Shown: one piece after another, positions 42,380 through 52,911 of the stretch | How the letters are laid out: every line of letters begins with the position of its first letter | Numbering within the stretch: the first letter of the stretch is position 1 | NCBI GenBank assembly: GCA_016462905.1 | Contig: JAEMSI010000001.1 | Span: 57,967-121,966, forward strand | Direction: 5' to 3' | Origin: Polynucleobacter sp. | GTDB lineage: Bacteria; Pseudomonadota; Gammaproteobacteria; Burkholderiales; Burkholderiaceae | Length of the DNA: 64,000 nucleotides | Notes under the pieces: model-generated | Database searches by the model: none | The model's input: the letters and a program-made list of their open reading frames with translations, nothing else | What the model was told of the DNA's origin: nothing | Translations under genes and position numbers: made by a program

Positions 42380-43355
42380 TTGCCTTCGGCTCTAAGGGGG
42401 CGTAATGCTCAATCCAATCTTTAACGCGTACCGCATCAGCAAAACGCGATTGCGTTCCCACCGAATCTAAAAAGACCAACAAAAATGGATGCCCGTTAAC
42501 ACGTGCTTGCATCACCAAGCACTTACCAGCCGCGGAAATATACCCTGTTTTTTGAAGACCAATATCCATATCCCCCGAACGCACCAGTCGATTGGTATTT
42601 AAAAATGTTTGCGGACGATTCTGAATCATCAAGGTTAAATCAGGCCAGGTCGAAAACTCACGAATTAACTCATATGCATATGCTGCATTTAGCATGCGCG
42701 TTAAATCCTCTACTGTAGAAACATTTTCACTTAATAAGCCAGTTGGGTCAGCAAACTTCGATTGATGCATCCCTAGGTCTTGAGCCTTGGCATTCATCGC
42801 GGGTATAAAAGCCTGTAAGCCCCCAGGATAATTGCGCGCCAAAGTATAGGCAGCCCGATTTTCGGATGACATCAAGGCTAAAAGCAGAGCCTCTTGTCGC
42901 GTTAATTTAGTCCCTAAGCCCAGCCTTGACTTGTTGTATATCTTGACGTCCTCGGGATTAATGGTGATGACTTCATCTAAAGGCAAATTTGCATCGAGCA
43001 CCACCATGGCTGTCATCAGTTTTGTAATCGAAGCAATCGGTAGTGCTACGCCAGGGTTCTTTTCGAATAAAACGTCTTTTGTTTCTTGTGAAACTACCAT
43101 GGCGGCGCTCGATTTAAGATTCAACTCGTCGGACTGGCCGCGCAAGCCCACTACAGCCGCTGAAGAAGGACGCACTGCTTGAGTTTTTGCCGCCGCCTTA
43201 GTTACTGTGACACGAACTGGTTTTTTAGTGGCCGCCTTTTCAGCGGCATTTTGAGCGCGCTTGGTAACGGTTTGCGCCAGCACAGGCGAACCGGTGAATA
43301 CCGAGAACAGAAGGAAGGCCAATAGCGCTTGAAATACAGACGTTTGTTTCATCAA
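42363..43355 (-). CDS. pbpG: D-alanyl-D-alanine endopeptidase (penicillin-binding protein 7-like)
   Basis: Serine peptidase S11 motifs PIASITKLMTAMV (SxxK), SSENRAAYTLA (SxN), LQKTGY (KTG). Confidence 0.92.
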   Translation of the reverse strand: MMKQTSVFQALLAFLLFSVFTGSPVLAQTVTKRAQNAAEKAATKKPVRVTVTKAAAKTQAVRPSSAAVVGLRGQSDELNLKSSAAMVVSQETKDVLFEKNPGVALPIASITKLMTAMVVLDANLPLDEVITINPEDVKIYNKSRLGLGTKLTRQEALLLALMSSENRAAYTLARNYPGGLQAFIPAMNAKAQDLGMHQSKFADPTGLLSENVSTVEDLTRMLNAAYAYELIREFSTWPDLTLMIQNRPQTFLNTNRLVRSGDMDIGLQKTGYISAAGKCLVMQARVNGHPFLLVFLDSVGTQSRFADAVRVKDWIEHYAPLEPKAIRRLM

Positions 43356-43442
43356 TTAAATATCAAGATGGGCTATGGGTATTGGCAAAAGCATCATTAT
43401 CACCGATCTAGGTAATTTTGTAAGTAATTGAATTTAATACTT

Positions 43443-43473
43443 TTTTTATTTGTTGCAATGCAACAAATAAAAA
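43443..43473. promoter_or_regulatory. 31-bp perfect inverted repeat upstream of phasin gene, candidate PhaR-type operator
   Basis: TTTTTATTTGTTGCA-A-TGCAACAAATAAAAA, 15-bp arms with 1-nt centre. Confidence 0.65.
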
Positions 43474-43561
43474 GATATAATTCGTTCAGGCTTCAAAAAA
43501 TCAGTAACACTACCAAGAAACAACAGACCCAACCCCAATATCCCAACAAACGGAGTAAGTA

Positions 43562-44113
43562 ATGAACCTAACGCCAGAACAAATCGCTGCAGCACACAAA
43601 GCTAATTTAGAAACCCTAACCGGCCTCACTACTCAAGCCCTCAAAAGCATCGAGCAATTGGTTGAGTTAAATATGCAAATCGCTAAGTCCACCCTCACCG
43701 ATAACGTCGAAAAAGCAAAAAAAACGCTTGAAATTAAAGATGTTCAACAATTGATTCAACATCAATCCGATATGGTTCAACCGATGGCTGAAAAAATTAT
43801 GTCATATAGCCGTAGTTTGTATGAGATTGCTCAAGAAGCCCAGCAATCCATGACCAAGGTCGCTGAGTCTGAAATCAAAGAAACCCAGAAAAAGATGCAA
43901 GAGATGATGGAAAATTGGCAAAAAAATGCACCCGCTGGATCAGATGCTGCTGTTCAAGCTATGAAACAAGCGATTGCTGCTGCAACCAACACATTTGAAA
44001 GCAGTCAAAAGGCAGTAAAGCACGCTATCGATGTTGCTCAAAATAATATGAATTCAGCGACCGAAAGCCTAACTAAAGTCGTGAGCTCTGCAGCCAAAGC
44101 TAGCAAAAAGTAA
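43562..44113 (+). CDS. phaP: Phasin family protein (PHA granule-associated)
   Basis: MNLTPEQIAAAHKANLETLTGLTTQALKSIEQLVELN, typical phasin N-terminus. Confidence 0.9.
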   Translation: MNLTPEQIAAAHKANLETLTGLTTQALKSIEQLVELNMQIAKSTLTDNVEKAKKTLEIKDVQQLIQHQSDMVQPMAEKIMSYSRSLYEIAQEAQQSMTKVAESEIKETQKKMQEMMENWQKNAPAGSDAAVQAMKQAIAAATNTFESSQKAVKHAIDVAQNNMNSATESLTKVVSSAAKASKK

Positions 44114-44137
44114 ACTCTTAGCCCCCAAGCTAACAAT

Positions 44138-44167
44138 AAAAAGGTCGCTCATCGAGCGACCTTTTTT
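44138..44167. terminator. Bidirectional Rho-independent terminator between phaP and lpdA
   Basis: aaaaaGGTCGCTC-atc-GAGCGACCttttt. Confidence 0.93.
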
Positions 44168-44207
44168 CATACTAGTCAATACTTTAGCGCTCTGTAGTGA
44201 GTGCCTA

Positions 44208-46013
44208 TTATTTTTTCTTGACTGGCGGTAAATCAGTGCAATGCCCATGAGCCGCTTCGGCGGCCAATCCCACTGACTCACCCAGAGTAGGATGAGGGTG
44301 AATTGTTTTACCAATATCAACTGCGTCAGCGCCCATTTCAATCGCCAAACACACTTCGCCAATTAGATCACCCGCATGAGTCCCCACAATACCACCACCA
44401 ATAATACGGTGAGTATTGGCATCAAATAGTAATTTAGTAAAGCCCTCGTCGCGTCCATTAGCAATCGCGCGGCCGCTAGCAGCCCATGGAAATAATCCTT
44501 TTTCATAAGCAATACCCTGAGCCTTACATTGTTCCTCGGTTAAACCTGCCCAAGCCACTTCTGGATCGGTGTAAGCAACTGAAGGAATTTGCTTTGCATC
44601 AAAATACGACTTTTGTCCGGCCGCCACTTCAGCCGCAACATGACCCTCATGCACCGCTTTATGAGCCAACATCGGTTGACCAATAATGTCACCAATCGCA
44701 AATAGGTGAGCAACATTGGTGCGCATTTGTGAGTCCACTGGAATAAAACCACGCTCATCGACCTGAACTCCAGCCAAACTGGCATCGATTTTCTTACCGT
44801 TGGGGGTTCTGCCCACCGCAACCAAAACTAAATCATAGATCTGTGGAGTGGCTGGGGCCTGCTCGCCTTCGAAGCTGACTTCGATTCCCTCTGATTTTGC
44901 TTCTGCTTTAGTGGCACGCGTTTTTAACATCACCCGATCAAAGCGATGCGCATTCATCTTATCCCACACCTTTACTAAGTCGCGATCAGCTCCCGCCATT
45001 AATCCATCCATCATTTCGGCAATATCGACTCGAGTTCCTAGCGTGCTATAGACGGTGGCCATTTCCAAACCAATAATGCCGCCGCCAATCACCAACATCC
45101 GCTGGGGAATGGTATTTAGCAACAGGGCTCCTGTGCTATCAACAATGCGAGGATCTTTTGGTAAAAAAGGCAAGCTAACGGGCTGACTTCCAGCTGCAAT
45201 AATGGCTTTTTGAAAACGAATCACTTCTTTCTGACCATTGAATTCTTGTCCACTACCCTCAGTCAAATTGACTTCAAGGTGATGGGCATCAATAAAACGC
45301 CCAAGACCTCGAACGGTAGTTACTTTTCTTGCTTTAGCCATTCCTGCCAGACCACCCGTTAATTTAGCTATCACACCGTCTTTATAACTACGCAATTGGT
45401 CTAGATTAATTTTAGGTGCGCCAAAATCAATTCCATGCTTTGACATGGCTTTCACTTCATCCATGACTGCAGCAGTATGCAAAAGTGCTTTCGAAGGAAT
45501 ACAGCCGACATTTAAACAAACACCGCCCAATGTGGCATAGCGCTCCACTAAAATCGTATTTAAACCTAAATCGGCGGCTCGAAATGCAGCACTGTAACCG
45601 CCAGGACCAGAACCCAAAACTAAGACTTCACATTCGCGCTGAACTGGTCCACTGTAACTCCCTGCTGGAAGTGGTATCGGTGGAGCCGATGCGGATTGGT
45701 TTGCAGCAGAAGCAATTGATGGGGTTGCCGCAATCGGAGGAGTTGTTGGAGTTGCGCTTGCCGATGCCGCGGCGCCACTTAATTCCAATTGAGCAATGAT
45801 TGAACCTTTGCTGACCTTATCTCCTACTTTGACATTGAGACTAATCAAGGTTCCAGATTGATCCGATGGCACTTCCATGGTGGCCTTATCCGATTCAAGA
45901 ACAATTAAAGCCTGTTCTTTTTCGATCGCATCACCAGGCTTAACCAAAACCTCAATCACAGGCACATCGTCAAAATCACCAATATCAGGAACTGCAATAC
46001 CGTGCTGAGCCAT
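44208..46013 (-). CDS. lpdA: Dihydrolipoyl dehydrogenase (E3) with N-terminal lipoyl domain
   Basis: Lipoyl motif VLESDKATMEVPS; redox motif GGVCLNVGCIPSKALLH. Confidence 0.95.
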   Translation of the reverse strand: MAQHGIAVPDIGDFDDVPVIEVLVKPGDAIEKEQALIVLESDKATMEVPSDQSGTLISLNVKVGDKVSKGSIIAQLELSGAAASASATPTTPPIAATPSIASAANQSASAPPIPLPAGSYSGPVQRECEVLVLGSGPGGYSAAFRAADLGLNTILVERYATLGGVCLNVGCIPSKALLHTAAVMDEVKAMSKHGIDFGAPKINLDQLRSYKDGVIAKLTGGLAGMAKARKVTTVRGLGRFIDAHHLEVNLTEGSGQEFNGQKEVIRFQKAIIAAGSQPVSLPFLPKDPRIVDSTGALLLNTIPQRMLVIGGGIIGLEMATVYSTLGTRVDIAEMMDGLMAGADRDLVKVWDKMNAHRFDRVMLKTRATKAEAKSEGIEVSFEGEQAPATPQIYDLVLVAVGRTPNGKKIDASLAGVQVDERGFIPVDSQMRTNVAHLFAIGDIIGQPMLAHKAVHEGHVAAEVAAGQKSYFDAKQIPSVAYTDPEVAWAGLTEEQCKAQGIAYEKGLFPWAASGRAIANGRDEGFTKLLFDANTHRIIGGGIVGTHAGDLIGEVCLAIEMGADAVDIGKTIHPHPTLGESVGLAAEAAHGHCTDLPPVKKK

Positions 46014-46022
46014 TCAATTTCC

Positions 46023-47372
46023 TTAAAGAACAGCGCGGCGAAAATCGGCCAAGAGCTGAGCAATATAAACAGTGAAGCGGGTTGCTAAAGCACCGTCAAT
46101 CACGCGATGATCTGCGGTTAATGACAGTGGGCAAATTAAGCGAGGAACAAATTCCTTACCATTCCAAACGGGTTTCATTGCTGCCTTGCTAACCCCCAAA
46201 ATGGCCACTTCAGGGGCATTAATAATCGGGGCAAAATATGTTCCACCAATACCACCCAAAGAAGAAATCGTAAAACTAGCGCCCTGCATTTGATCTGGCT
46301 TCAGTTTTCCATCGCGCGCCAAGGCGGCTAATTCGGCCGTTTCGCGAGCAATCTCGAAGATTCCTTTTTGATCCACATTGCGGATCACAGGTACTACCAA
46401 ACCATTTGGGGTATCTGCAGCAAACGCAATATGAAAATACTTTTTTAATACCAATTCATCACCATCGAGTGAGGAATTAAATTCAGGGTATTTTTTTAAT
46501 GCTGCAACCGAAGCTTTCATTAAGAAAGCGAGCATCGTAATTTTGCTTCCCTGCTTTTCATTTTCTTTATTGGTCGAAACGCGAAACGCTTCTAAATCGG
46601 TAATGTCAGCGTCTTCATGAAAAGTTACCCCAGGAATCATGACCCAATTGCGTGCTAAATTGGCCGATGATAATTTCTTAATCCGCGATAAAGCCTGACG
46701 TTCGGTAGGACCAAACTTATTGAAATCAACTTTGGGCCACGGTAATAAATTGAATCCACCTAAAGATCCGCCACTGCTAGCAGCGCCACCTAAACTTTGA
46801 GCGCCACTCATCACTGATTTTACAAATGCTTGTACATCATCTTGCAAAATCCGACCCTTTGGACCGCTACCGCTAACTTGAGAAATAGTCACGCCCAATT
46901 CACGTGCAAATTTTCGAACCGAAGGACTAGCATGAGCTGAACCAGCAATAGCCTGAGCCGTATTGGGTACGGCAGACGGAGCACTGATTTCTGTTTTGAT
47001 CAATTCCTTACTTGGCACCCCCGCCATTACTTGGGGGCTGGGCTGCGGTGGCGCGAGATTCACTACAGGCGTAGGAACTGGCTGGTTTACTGAAGAAGAG
47101 GATGCTGGGGCAGACTGACTTGATGCTGCCTCGGAAATCTCCATCAAAACAATGATTTTGCCTTCCGCTACAGTATCGCCCACCTTTACTTTGATCTCTT
47201 TCACGATACCCGCATGCGAAGAAGGCACATCCATCGTGGCTTTATCCGACTCTAGCGTGACTAGAGATTGATCTTGATCAACGGTATCGCCTACTTTAAC
47301 CAATATCTCAATCACGGGGACGTCGGCAAAATCACCAATATCCGGAACCTTCACTTCAATCAATTGACTCAT
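46023..47372 (-). CDS. aceF: Pyruvate dehydrogenase E2 (dihydrolipoamide acetyltransferase), single lipoyl domain
   Basis: VTLESDKATMDVPSS; peripheral subunit-binding domain SPSVRKFARELGV; LTADHRVIDGALATRF. Confidence 0.95.
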   Translation of the reverse strand: MSQLIEVKVPDIGDFADVPVIEILVKVGDTVDQDQSLVTLESDKATMDVPSSHAGIVKEIKVKVGDTVAEGKIIVLMEISEAASSQSAPASSSSVNQPVPTPVVNLAPPQPSPQVMAGVPSKELIKTEISAPSAVPNTAQAIAGSAHASPSVRKFARELGVTISQVSGSGPKGRILQDDVQAFVKSVMSGAQSLGGAASSGGSLGGFNLLPWPKVDFNKFGPTERQALSRIKKLSSANLARNWVMIPGVTFHEDADITDLEAFRVSTNKENEKQGSKITMLAFLMKASVAALKKYPEFNSSLDGDELVLKKYFHIAFAADTPNGLVVPVIRNVDQKGIFEIARETAELAALARDGKLKPDQMQGASFTISSLGGIGGTYFAPIINAPEVAILGVSKAAMKPVWNGKEFVPRLICPLSLTADHRVIDGALATRFTVYIAQLLADFRRAVL

Positions 47373-47387
47373 GATTAACTCGTTCCC

Positions 47388-50090
47388 TTAAACCGTCATT
47401 GGATTTGGTTTTTGTGTATCGATCTGGTATTTTTGAATCGCTGCCGCCACTGTCGATCGATCAATCTCGCCAGAATCTGCCAGAGCCTTTAAGGCAGCCA
47501 AAACTACCCAATGCCGATCTACCTCAAAAAAGTGGCGCAACTGTTCGCGCGTATCCGAACGACCAAAACCATCGGTGCCTAATACTTCGTAACGACGGCC
47601 GAGATTCTGAATCGCAGGTCGAATTTGTTCAGCAAACATGCGCATATAGTCGGTTGCGGCAATGACAGGACCTTTTGTATCTTTTAGACAGGTTTCAACG
47701 TGCGACAGCTTTGGCTCACCCGCTGGATTTAAAAGATTATGGCGATTCACCGTATTCCAATCGCGACCTAATTCATTAAAGCTGGGACATCCCCAAATAT
47801 CGGTGGCAATACCCCAATCGTGTTGCAATAAGTCGGCCGCTGCGATCACTTCTCTGAAGATCGTGCCGCTACCTAGTAATTGCACACGCGCTTTAGCGTT
47901 AGCATCACCAACCGTGCTTAACTTATACATCCCTTTAATAATGTCTTGCTCCACTCCAGCAGGCATTGCTGGGTGAGGATAATTTTCATTCATTAAAGTA
48001 ATGTAGTAATACACGTCTTCTTGATCGGTCAACATACGGCGCATACCATCTTGAATTACCACGGCCAACTCAAACGAGAAAGTCGGGTCATAGCTAATGC
48101 AATTCGGTACCGCTGAACTCCAAATATGGCTGTGCCCATCTTCGTGTTGCAAGCCTTCACCATTTAAGGTGGTTCGACCAGCAGTACCGCCTAGCAAGAA
48201 ACCGCGAGTCCGCATATCGGCCGCAGCCCAGGCTAAATCGCCAATCCGCTGAAATCCAAACATCGAATAAAAAATATAAAAAGGCAGCATCGGTACGCCG
48301 TGGGTTGAATAGGAGGTGCCAGCAGCAATCCAATCGCACATCCCCCCCGCCTCATTAATACCCTCTTGCAAAATCTGACCTTGCTGATGCTCCTTATAGA
48401 ACATCAATTGATCATGGTCTTCGGGCGTATAGAGTTGTCCAAATTGATGCCAGATACCTAATTGCCTAAACATGCCCTCCATCCCAAAAGTACGTGACTC
48501 GTCGGGAATAATCGGCACAACGCGTTGACCCATTCCTTTATCCCTAACAATAGTATTTAGCAAACGCACAAAAACCATCGTAGTAGAAACTTCACGTCCT
48601 TCGGCAGTTGCTTCCAATAAGCCCGAAAAAGTACTGAGTGCAGGTACTGGCAAACTTTCGGCTTTGGTACGTCGCTGCGGCAAATAACCCCCCAACTCCA
48701 TACGACGCTGCTTCATATACTCCAACTCAGGGCTTCCCTCGGCAAATTGCACAAAAGGAATCTCATCCAAGTCTTCGTCTTTTACAGGAATATTGAAACG
48801 ATCGCGGAAATTACGCACATCACTAGCGCCCATTTTTTTAGTATTGTGGGCGGTATTCATTCCCTCACCCGATGCGCCCATGCCATAACCTTTAATGGTC
48901 TTTGCCAAAATCACCGTAGGTTGACCTTGATGATTTACAGCGGAATGGTATGCAGCAAATACTTTGTGGGGATCGTGTCCGCCGCGATTCAAATTCCAAA
49001 TATCGTCATCACTCCAATCGGCTACCAAGGCTTTTAGTTCGGGAGTATTAAATACCACCTCGCGAACATAGGCGCCATTTCTTGACTTTAAGGTTTGATA
49101 TTCACCGTCGACGATTTCGCCCAGACGTTGCATTAAAAGACCTTTTTTATCGCGTGCGAACAAGGCATCCCAATGACTACCCCAAACCACTTTAATCACA
49201 TTCCAACCTGCTCCACGGAATTCGCTTTCTAATTCTTGAATAATTTTTCCATTACCGCGCACAGGGCCATCGAGGCGTTGCAAATTGCAGTTCACGACAA
49301 AGATTAAGTTATCCAACTTCTCGCGACCCGCCATACCAATAGCACCCAAAGATTCGGGTTCGTCGGTTTCGCCATCACCTAAAAAAGCCCATACCTTTCG
49401 GCCATCGGTTTTGGCAAAACCACGATCGCGCAAGTAACGCATAAAACGGGCTTGATAAATTGCCATAATCGGCCCCAGTCCCATTGACACCGTTGGGAAC
49501 TGCCAAAAATCAGGCATCAACCAAGGATGAGGGTAGCTCGATATACCTTGCCCACCCACTTCTTGGCGGAAATGATCGAGTTGAGCGTGGCTTAATCGAC
49601 CCAGCATATAGGCTCTAGAGTAAACACCGGGCGCCGAGTGGCCTTGAACAAAAACTAAATCGCCGCCGTGAGAATCAGATGGGGCGTGCCAAAAATGATT
49701 AAAACCAACATCATATAAAGTAGCAGCCGATTGAAAGGAAGAAATATGACCACCGACATTGGTCGTTTTATTGGCACGCAATACCATCGCCATCGCATTC
49801 CAGCGAGTATAAGAACGAATCTGATGCTCAATATTTTGATCGCCCGGAATCCGTGCTTGCAACTCCACTGGGATGGTATTGATATAAGGGGTTTCAGCAT
49901 GGAAGGCTTGGTTAACTCCATTTACTCTAGCGTGCGATATTTGCTGGTCGATTAAATAAGCAGCTCGCTCTGGACCTTCATTTTTAATGACCCCATCGAG
50001 GGCCTGAAGCCATTCTTGGGTTTCGCCGGGATCCTTATCCTCGCTTAGGCCCATGGTGTTAATGGGTAGATTCTCTGGAACTGCTGCCAT
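47388..50090 (-). CDS. aceE: Pyruvate dehydrogenase E1, homodimeric
   Basis: GDGETDEPESLGAIGMAGREKLDNLIFVVNCNLQRLDGPVRGNGKIIQELE. Confidence 0.97.
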   Translation of the reverse strand: MAAVPENLPINTMGLSEDKDPGETQEWLQALDGVIKNEGPERAAYLIDQQISHARVNGVNQAFHAETPYINTIPVELQARIPGDQNIEHQIRSYTRWNAMAMVLRANKTTNVGGHISSFQSAATLYDVGFNHFWHAPSDSHGGDLVFVQGHSAPGVYSRAYMLGRLSHAQLDHFRQEVGGQGISSYPHPWLMPDFWQFPTVSMGLGPIMAIYQARFMRYLRDRGFAKTDGRKVWAFLGDGETDEPESLGAIGMAGREKLDNLIFVVNCNLQRLDGPVRGNGKIIQELESEFRGAGWNVIKVVWGSHWDALFARDKKGLLMQRLGEIVDGEYQTLKSRNGAYVREVVFNTPELKALVADWSDDDIWNLNRGGHDPHKVFAAYHSAVNHQGQPTVILAKTIKGYGMGASGEGMNTAHNTKKMGASDVRNFRDRFNIPVKDEDLDEIPFVQFAEGSPELEYMKQRRMELGGYLPQRRTKAESLPVPALSTFSGLLEATAEGREVSTTMVFVRLLNTIVRDKGMGQRVVPIIPDESRTFGMEGMFRQLGIWHQFGQLYTPEDHDQLMFYKEHQQGQILQEGINEAGGMCDWIAAGTSYSTHGVPMLPFYIFYSMFGFQRIGDLAWAAADMRTRGFLLGGTAGRTTLNGEGLQHEDGHSHIWSSAVPNCISYDPTFSFELAVVIQDGMRRMLTDQEDVYYYITLMNENYPHPAMPAGVEQDIIKGMYKLSTVGDANAKARVQLLGSGTIFREVIAAADLLQHDWGIATDIWGCPSFNELGRDWNTVNRHNLLNPAGEPKLSHVETCLKDTKGPVIAATDYMRMFAEQIRPAIQNLGRRYEVLGTDGFGRSDTREQLRHFFEVDRHWVVLAALKALADSGEIDRSTVAAAIQKYQIDTQKPNPMTV

Positions 50091-50204
50091 AAAGCCTCCA
50101 ATAGTGGTTCATCGTTGCTGAGTATTGCATCGATTCTTTTGCCAGTAAATTGTGTTTACCGAATGCCTAGCATTTTAAGAATGCCAAAAATGCTTGACAA
50201 GAAA

Positions 50205-50243
50205 TATTTCATATAACGGGATTATTTGTCATATTATGAAATA
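50205..50243. promoter_or_regulatory. Inverted repeat TATTTCATA-N21-TATGAAATA between aceE and histidine kinase
   Basis: 9-bp perfect arms at 50205-50213 and 50235-50243; additional TGACAA/TTGTCA pair at 50195-50200 and 50227-50232. Confidence 0.45.
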
Positions 50244-50292
50244 ATATTGCAGTGCAGAGGCGCCTAAGGTAAAACGCTAAACTATTGAAATC

Positions 50293-52911
50293 GTGAAAAA
50301 AACCTCACCCAAAACAGCCATGCCAAGCAATCAGCTAGCTTGGGTCGAGCGCTTAAAGAAGATACTGACTCTTCAGCGCGTCATCGGTAGCAAAATTATT
50401 TACACGCCATTATTGGCGATTATCTTATTTGTTTTGGTGATGGGGGTGATCTTAGGTACCCTCCAATTACAAGAACGCCAACAACAAGAAGGCGCCCTAT
50501 TTAGAGAGCTCGCATTAGTTCAGCAACGCATACAACTGCGCTTTGTATCCAATGGCGAAATCATCGAATCGATTGCGCGCGACCTTGGCAATTCTCAAGG
50601 TGATACTTCTTTACGCAAATCCGTACTCGAGAAATCGCTCTCCTTTGTCATGAGCAATCAAGAGGTTGTTCAAATCATGTGGCTCAATGAAAATGAGTGG
50701 CGGCAATGGATGATTCCAGCCGCCTCAAAAAGTAATGAGTGGCTCGATCGAGCCCCCAATTCTGAAGCCTTGCAGCAACAATTACGCCGCGCTATTTACC
50801 TCAGTCGCGAAACCAATCGTGCCTCTTATAGTCAAATGGTGCAACTCCAATTTACTAAAGATGAACCCTATATGCGCGATTATCAATCGGTATTTTGGGA
50901 AGTAGTACCCACCACCAAAAATGGCGAGATATCGGGCGCCCTAGCTGTTCTCTACTCAGGGCAGGGAATTTTAAATTACATCATCCCCAGCGAAATTAAA
51001 AACCAATATCGCTTTTCTTTAATCAACCAAAATAATGAAGTCTTGGCGATTTCCTCCGATCGAGATACCCCTTTTCGCGCATTAAGTAGCGAAACCATGT
51101 TAGATTTTGGCGCGCTGGGACCGAATGTCACGTTACGCGTAGATACTTATCCGCCACCAACGAATTTAACCTTACGCATGCTATTGGGGGTTGTGATTTG
51201 CTTAAGCCTGTTTGTGGTCTGGAGTTTATGGTCTGTGTTGAAACAAATTCAAGTCCGTCAACAAACTGAAGCAAACCTACGAACCGAAACTAGTTTTCGC
51301 CGAGTGATTGAAGATTCAACTCCGATTGGCATCCGCGCTCATGACATGGAAAAACGCATTACCTATGTGAATCGCTCCTTTTCAGAATTAACCGGTTGGC
51401 AACCCGAAGAGTTGATTGGTTTAAAACCACCATTCCCATTCTGGCCCGCCGAACATCAAGAAGAACTGATGGAGAAAATGGAGTACGCTCTGAGTTCAAA
51501 TGATAAGCGCGCTATTGACGGAACGATTCAAAAACGCGACGGCACTCGAATTGCAACCCGCACCTTTGTTGCGCCCCTGATTAATGAAAAAGGCCAACAA
51601 ACTGGTTGGGTTACCTCCTTAATTGACGTTTCTGAACCAAAACGAATTCGCGAAGAGTTAACAGCAACCCAAGAACGTTTTGTAACAGTACTTGAAGGAT
51701 TGGATGCAGCAGTATCAGTAGTCTCGATCGAAAACGGTGATCTCTTGTTTGCCAATCGCTACTATCGCGAACGGTTTGGTGAAACTTCGGTCGGCCATAT
51801 TGATTTAGCGGGTCATGAAATGGATCCTAGCTCGATGATGGGTTTGGGAGACGACACTATAGATGCTTTAGCTGGATTGCCCGCCTCTATTTTGGAAATA
51901 AATCGTAGTTCGGAAACCCAAGAAATTCAATTACGTAGTGATGCAAATCGCTGGTATGAAGTACGTCGACGTTTTATTCCATGGGTCGATGGTCACTTGG
52001 CTCAACTGTTGATTGCTACCGACATTACCTTACGAAAAAACACTGAGGCACTGGCTAGGCAACAGGAAGAACGCATGCAATTTACCAGTCGCTTAACTAC
52101 CATGGGTGAAATGGCATCGTCGCTGGCGCACGAACTCAACCAGCCGCTTTCGGCAATTACAAACTATTGCAATGGAATCGCCAAACGCTTGTCTGGAAGC
52201 AGTAGCGACTTAGCCCAAGAACTATTGCCTGCTCTTAAAAAAGCAAGCGAACAAGCGCATCGGGCCGGAACCATCATTCAGCGCATTCGAAGCTTTGTGA
52301 AACGCAGCGAACCACAAAACAAACTTAGTCGAATTGAAGACATTATTGCGGATGCAGTTGGCTTAATTGAATTAGAAGCAAATCGTCAAGGATTCAAAAT
52401 TAGTAGCGAGCTTGATCCACGTTTGCCCGAGGTTGAATTAGACCCTATCTTGATTCAACAGGTTTTAGTTAATCTCTTAAAAAATGCTATCGATAGTATG
52501 CGTGATACTTACCCCAGTTCCGCGCGCTGGACAACGTCGCCGATTAAAATTAAGGCTGATATTGAAAGTACAACCGCCACCCCGATGCTACGAATACAAG
52601 TAAGCGATTCAGGAGGCGGTATTTCAGCAGTGGCCAACGAAAAAATGTTCGAACCTTTTTTTAGCACTAAAACCGACGGGATGGGGATGGGGTTAAATAT
52701 TTGCCGCTCGATTATTGAGTCCCATCATGGCCGGCTTTGGGCCCAAAACCTAACCCATTCTGAAACTCAGCGTTTAATGGGCTGCACCTTTACAATCCTT
52801 CTACCGCTAGAATTTAGTACAGAAGCAAAAAAACAGGTTATTGCCACCAAAATGCAGTTAAATGAGAACCCAAATGAATCTAAGCAATCCCTTGAAAACG
52901 AACCTAACTGA
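50293..52911 (+). CDS. PAS-domain sensor histidine kinase (FixL/DctB-like)
   Basis: Two TM segments, PAS repeats, SSLAHELNQPLSAITNY H-box, GGGISAVANEKMFEPFFSTKTDGMGMGLNICRSII. Confidence 0.92.
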   Translation: MKKTSPKTAMPSNQLAWVERLKKILTLQRVIGSKIIYTPLLAIILFVLVMGVILGTLQLQERQQQEGALFRELALVQQRIQLRFVSNGEIIESIARDLGNSQGDTSLRKSVLEKSLSFVMSNQEVVQIMWLNENEWRQWMIPAASKSNEWLDRAPNSEALQQQLRRAIYLSRETNRASYSQMVQLQFTKDEPYMRDYQSVFWEVVPTTKNGEISGALAVLYSGQGILNYIIPSEIKNQYRFSLINQNNEVLAISSDRDTPFRALSSETMLDFGALGPNVTLRVDTYPPPTNLTLRMLLGVVICLSLFVVWSLWSVLKQIQVRQQTEANLRTETSFRRVIEDSTPIGIRAHDMEKRITYVNRSFSELTGWQPEELIGLKPPFPFWPAEHQEELMEKMEYALSSNDKRAIDGTIQKRDGTRIATRTFVAPLINEKGQQTGWVTSLIDVSEPKRIREELTATQERFVTVLEGLDAAVSVVSIENGDLLFANRYYRERFGETSVGHIDLAGHEMDPSSMMGLGDDTIDALAGLPASILEINRSSETQEIQLRSDANRWYEVRRRFIPWVDGHLAQLLIATDITLRKNTEALARQQEERMQFTSRLTTMGEMASSLAHELNQPLSAITNYCNGIAKRLSGSSSDLAQELLPALKKASEQAHRAGTIIQRIRSFVKRSEPQNKLSRIEDIIADAVGLIELEANRQGFKISSELDPRLPEVELDPILIQQVLVNLLKNAIDSMRDTYPSSARWTTSPIKIKADIESTTATPMLRIQVSDSGGGISAVANEKMFEPFFSTKTDGMGMGLNICRSIIESHHGRLWAQNLTHSETQRLMGCTFTILLPLEFSTEAKKQVIATKMQLNENPNESKQSLENEPN

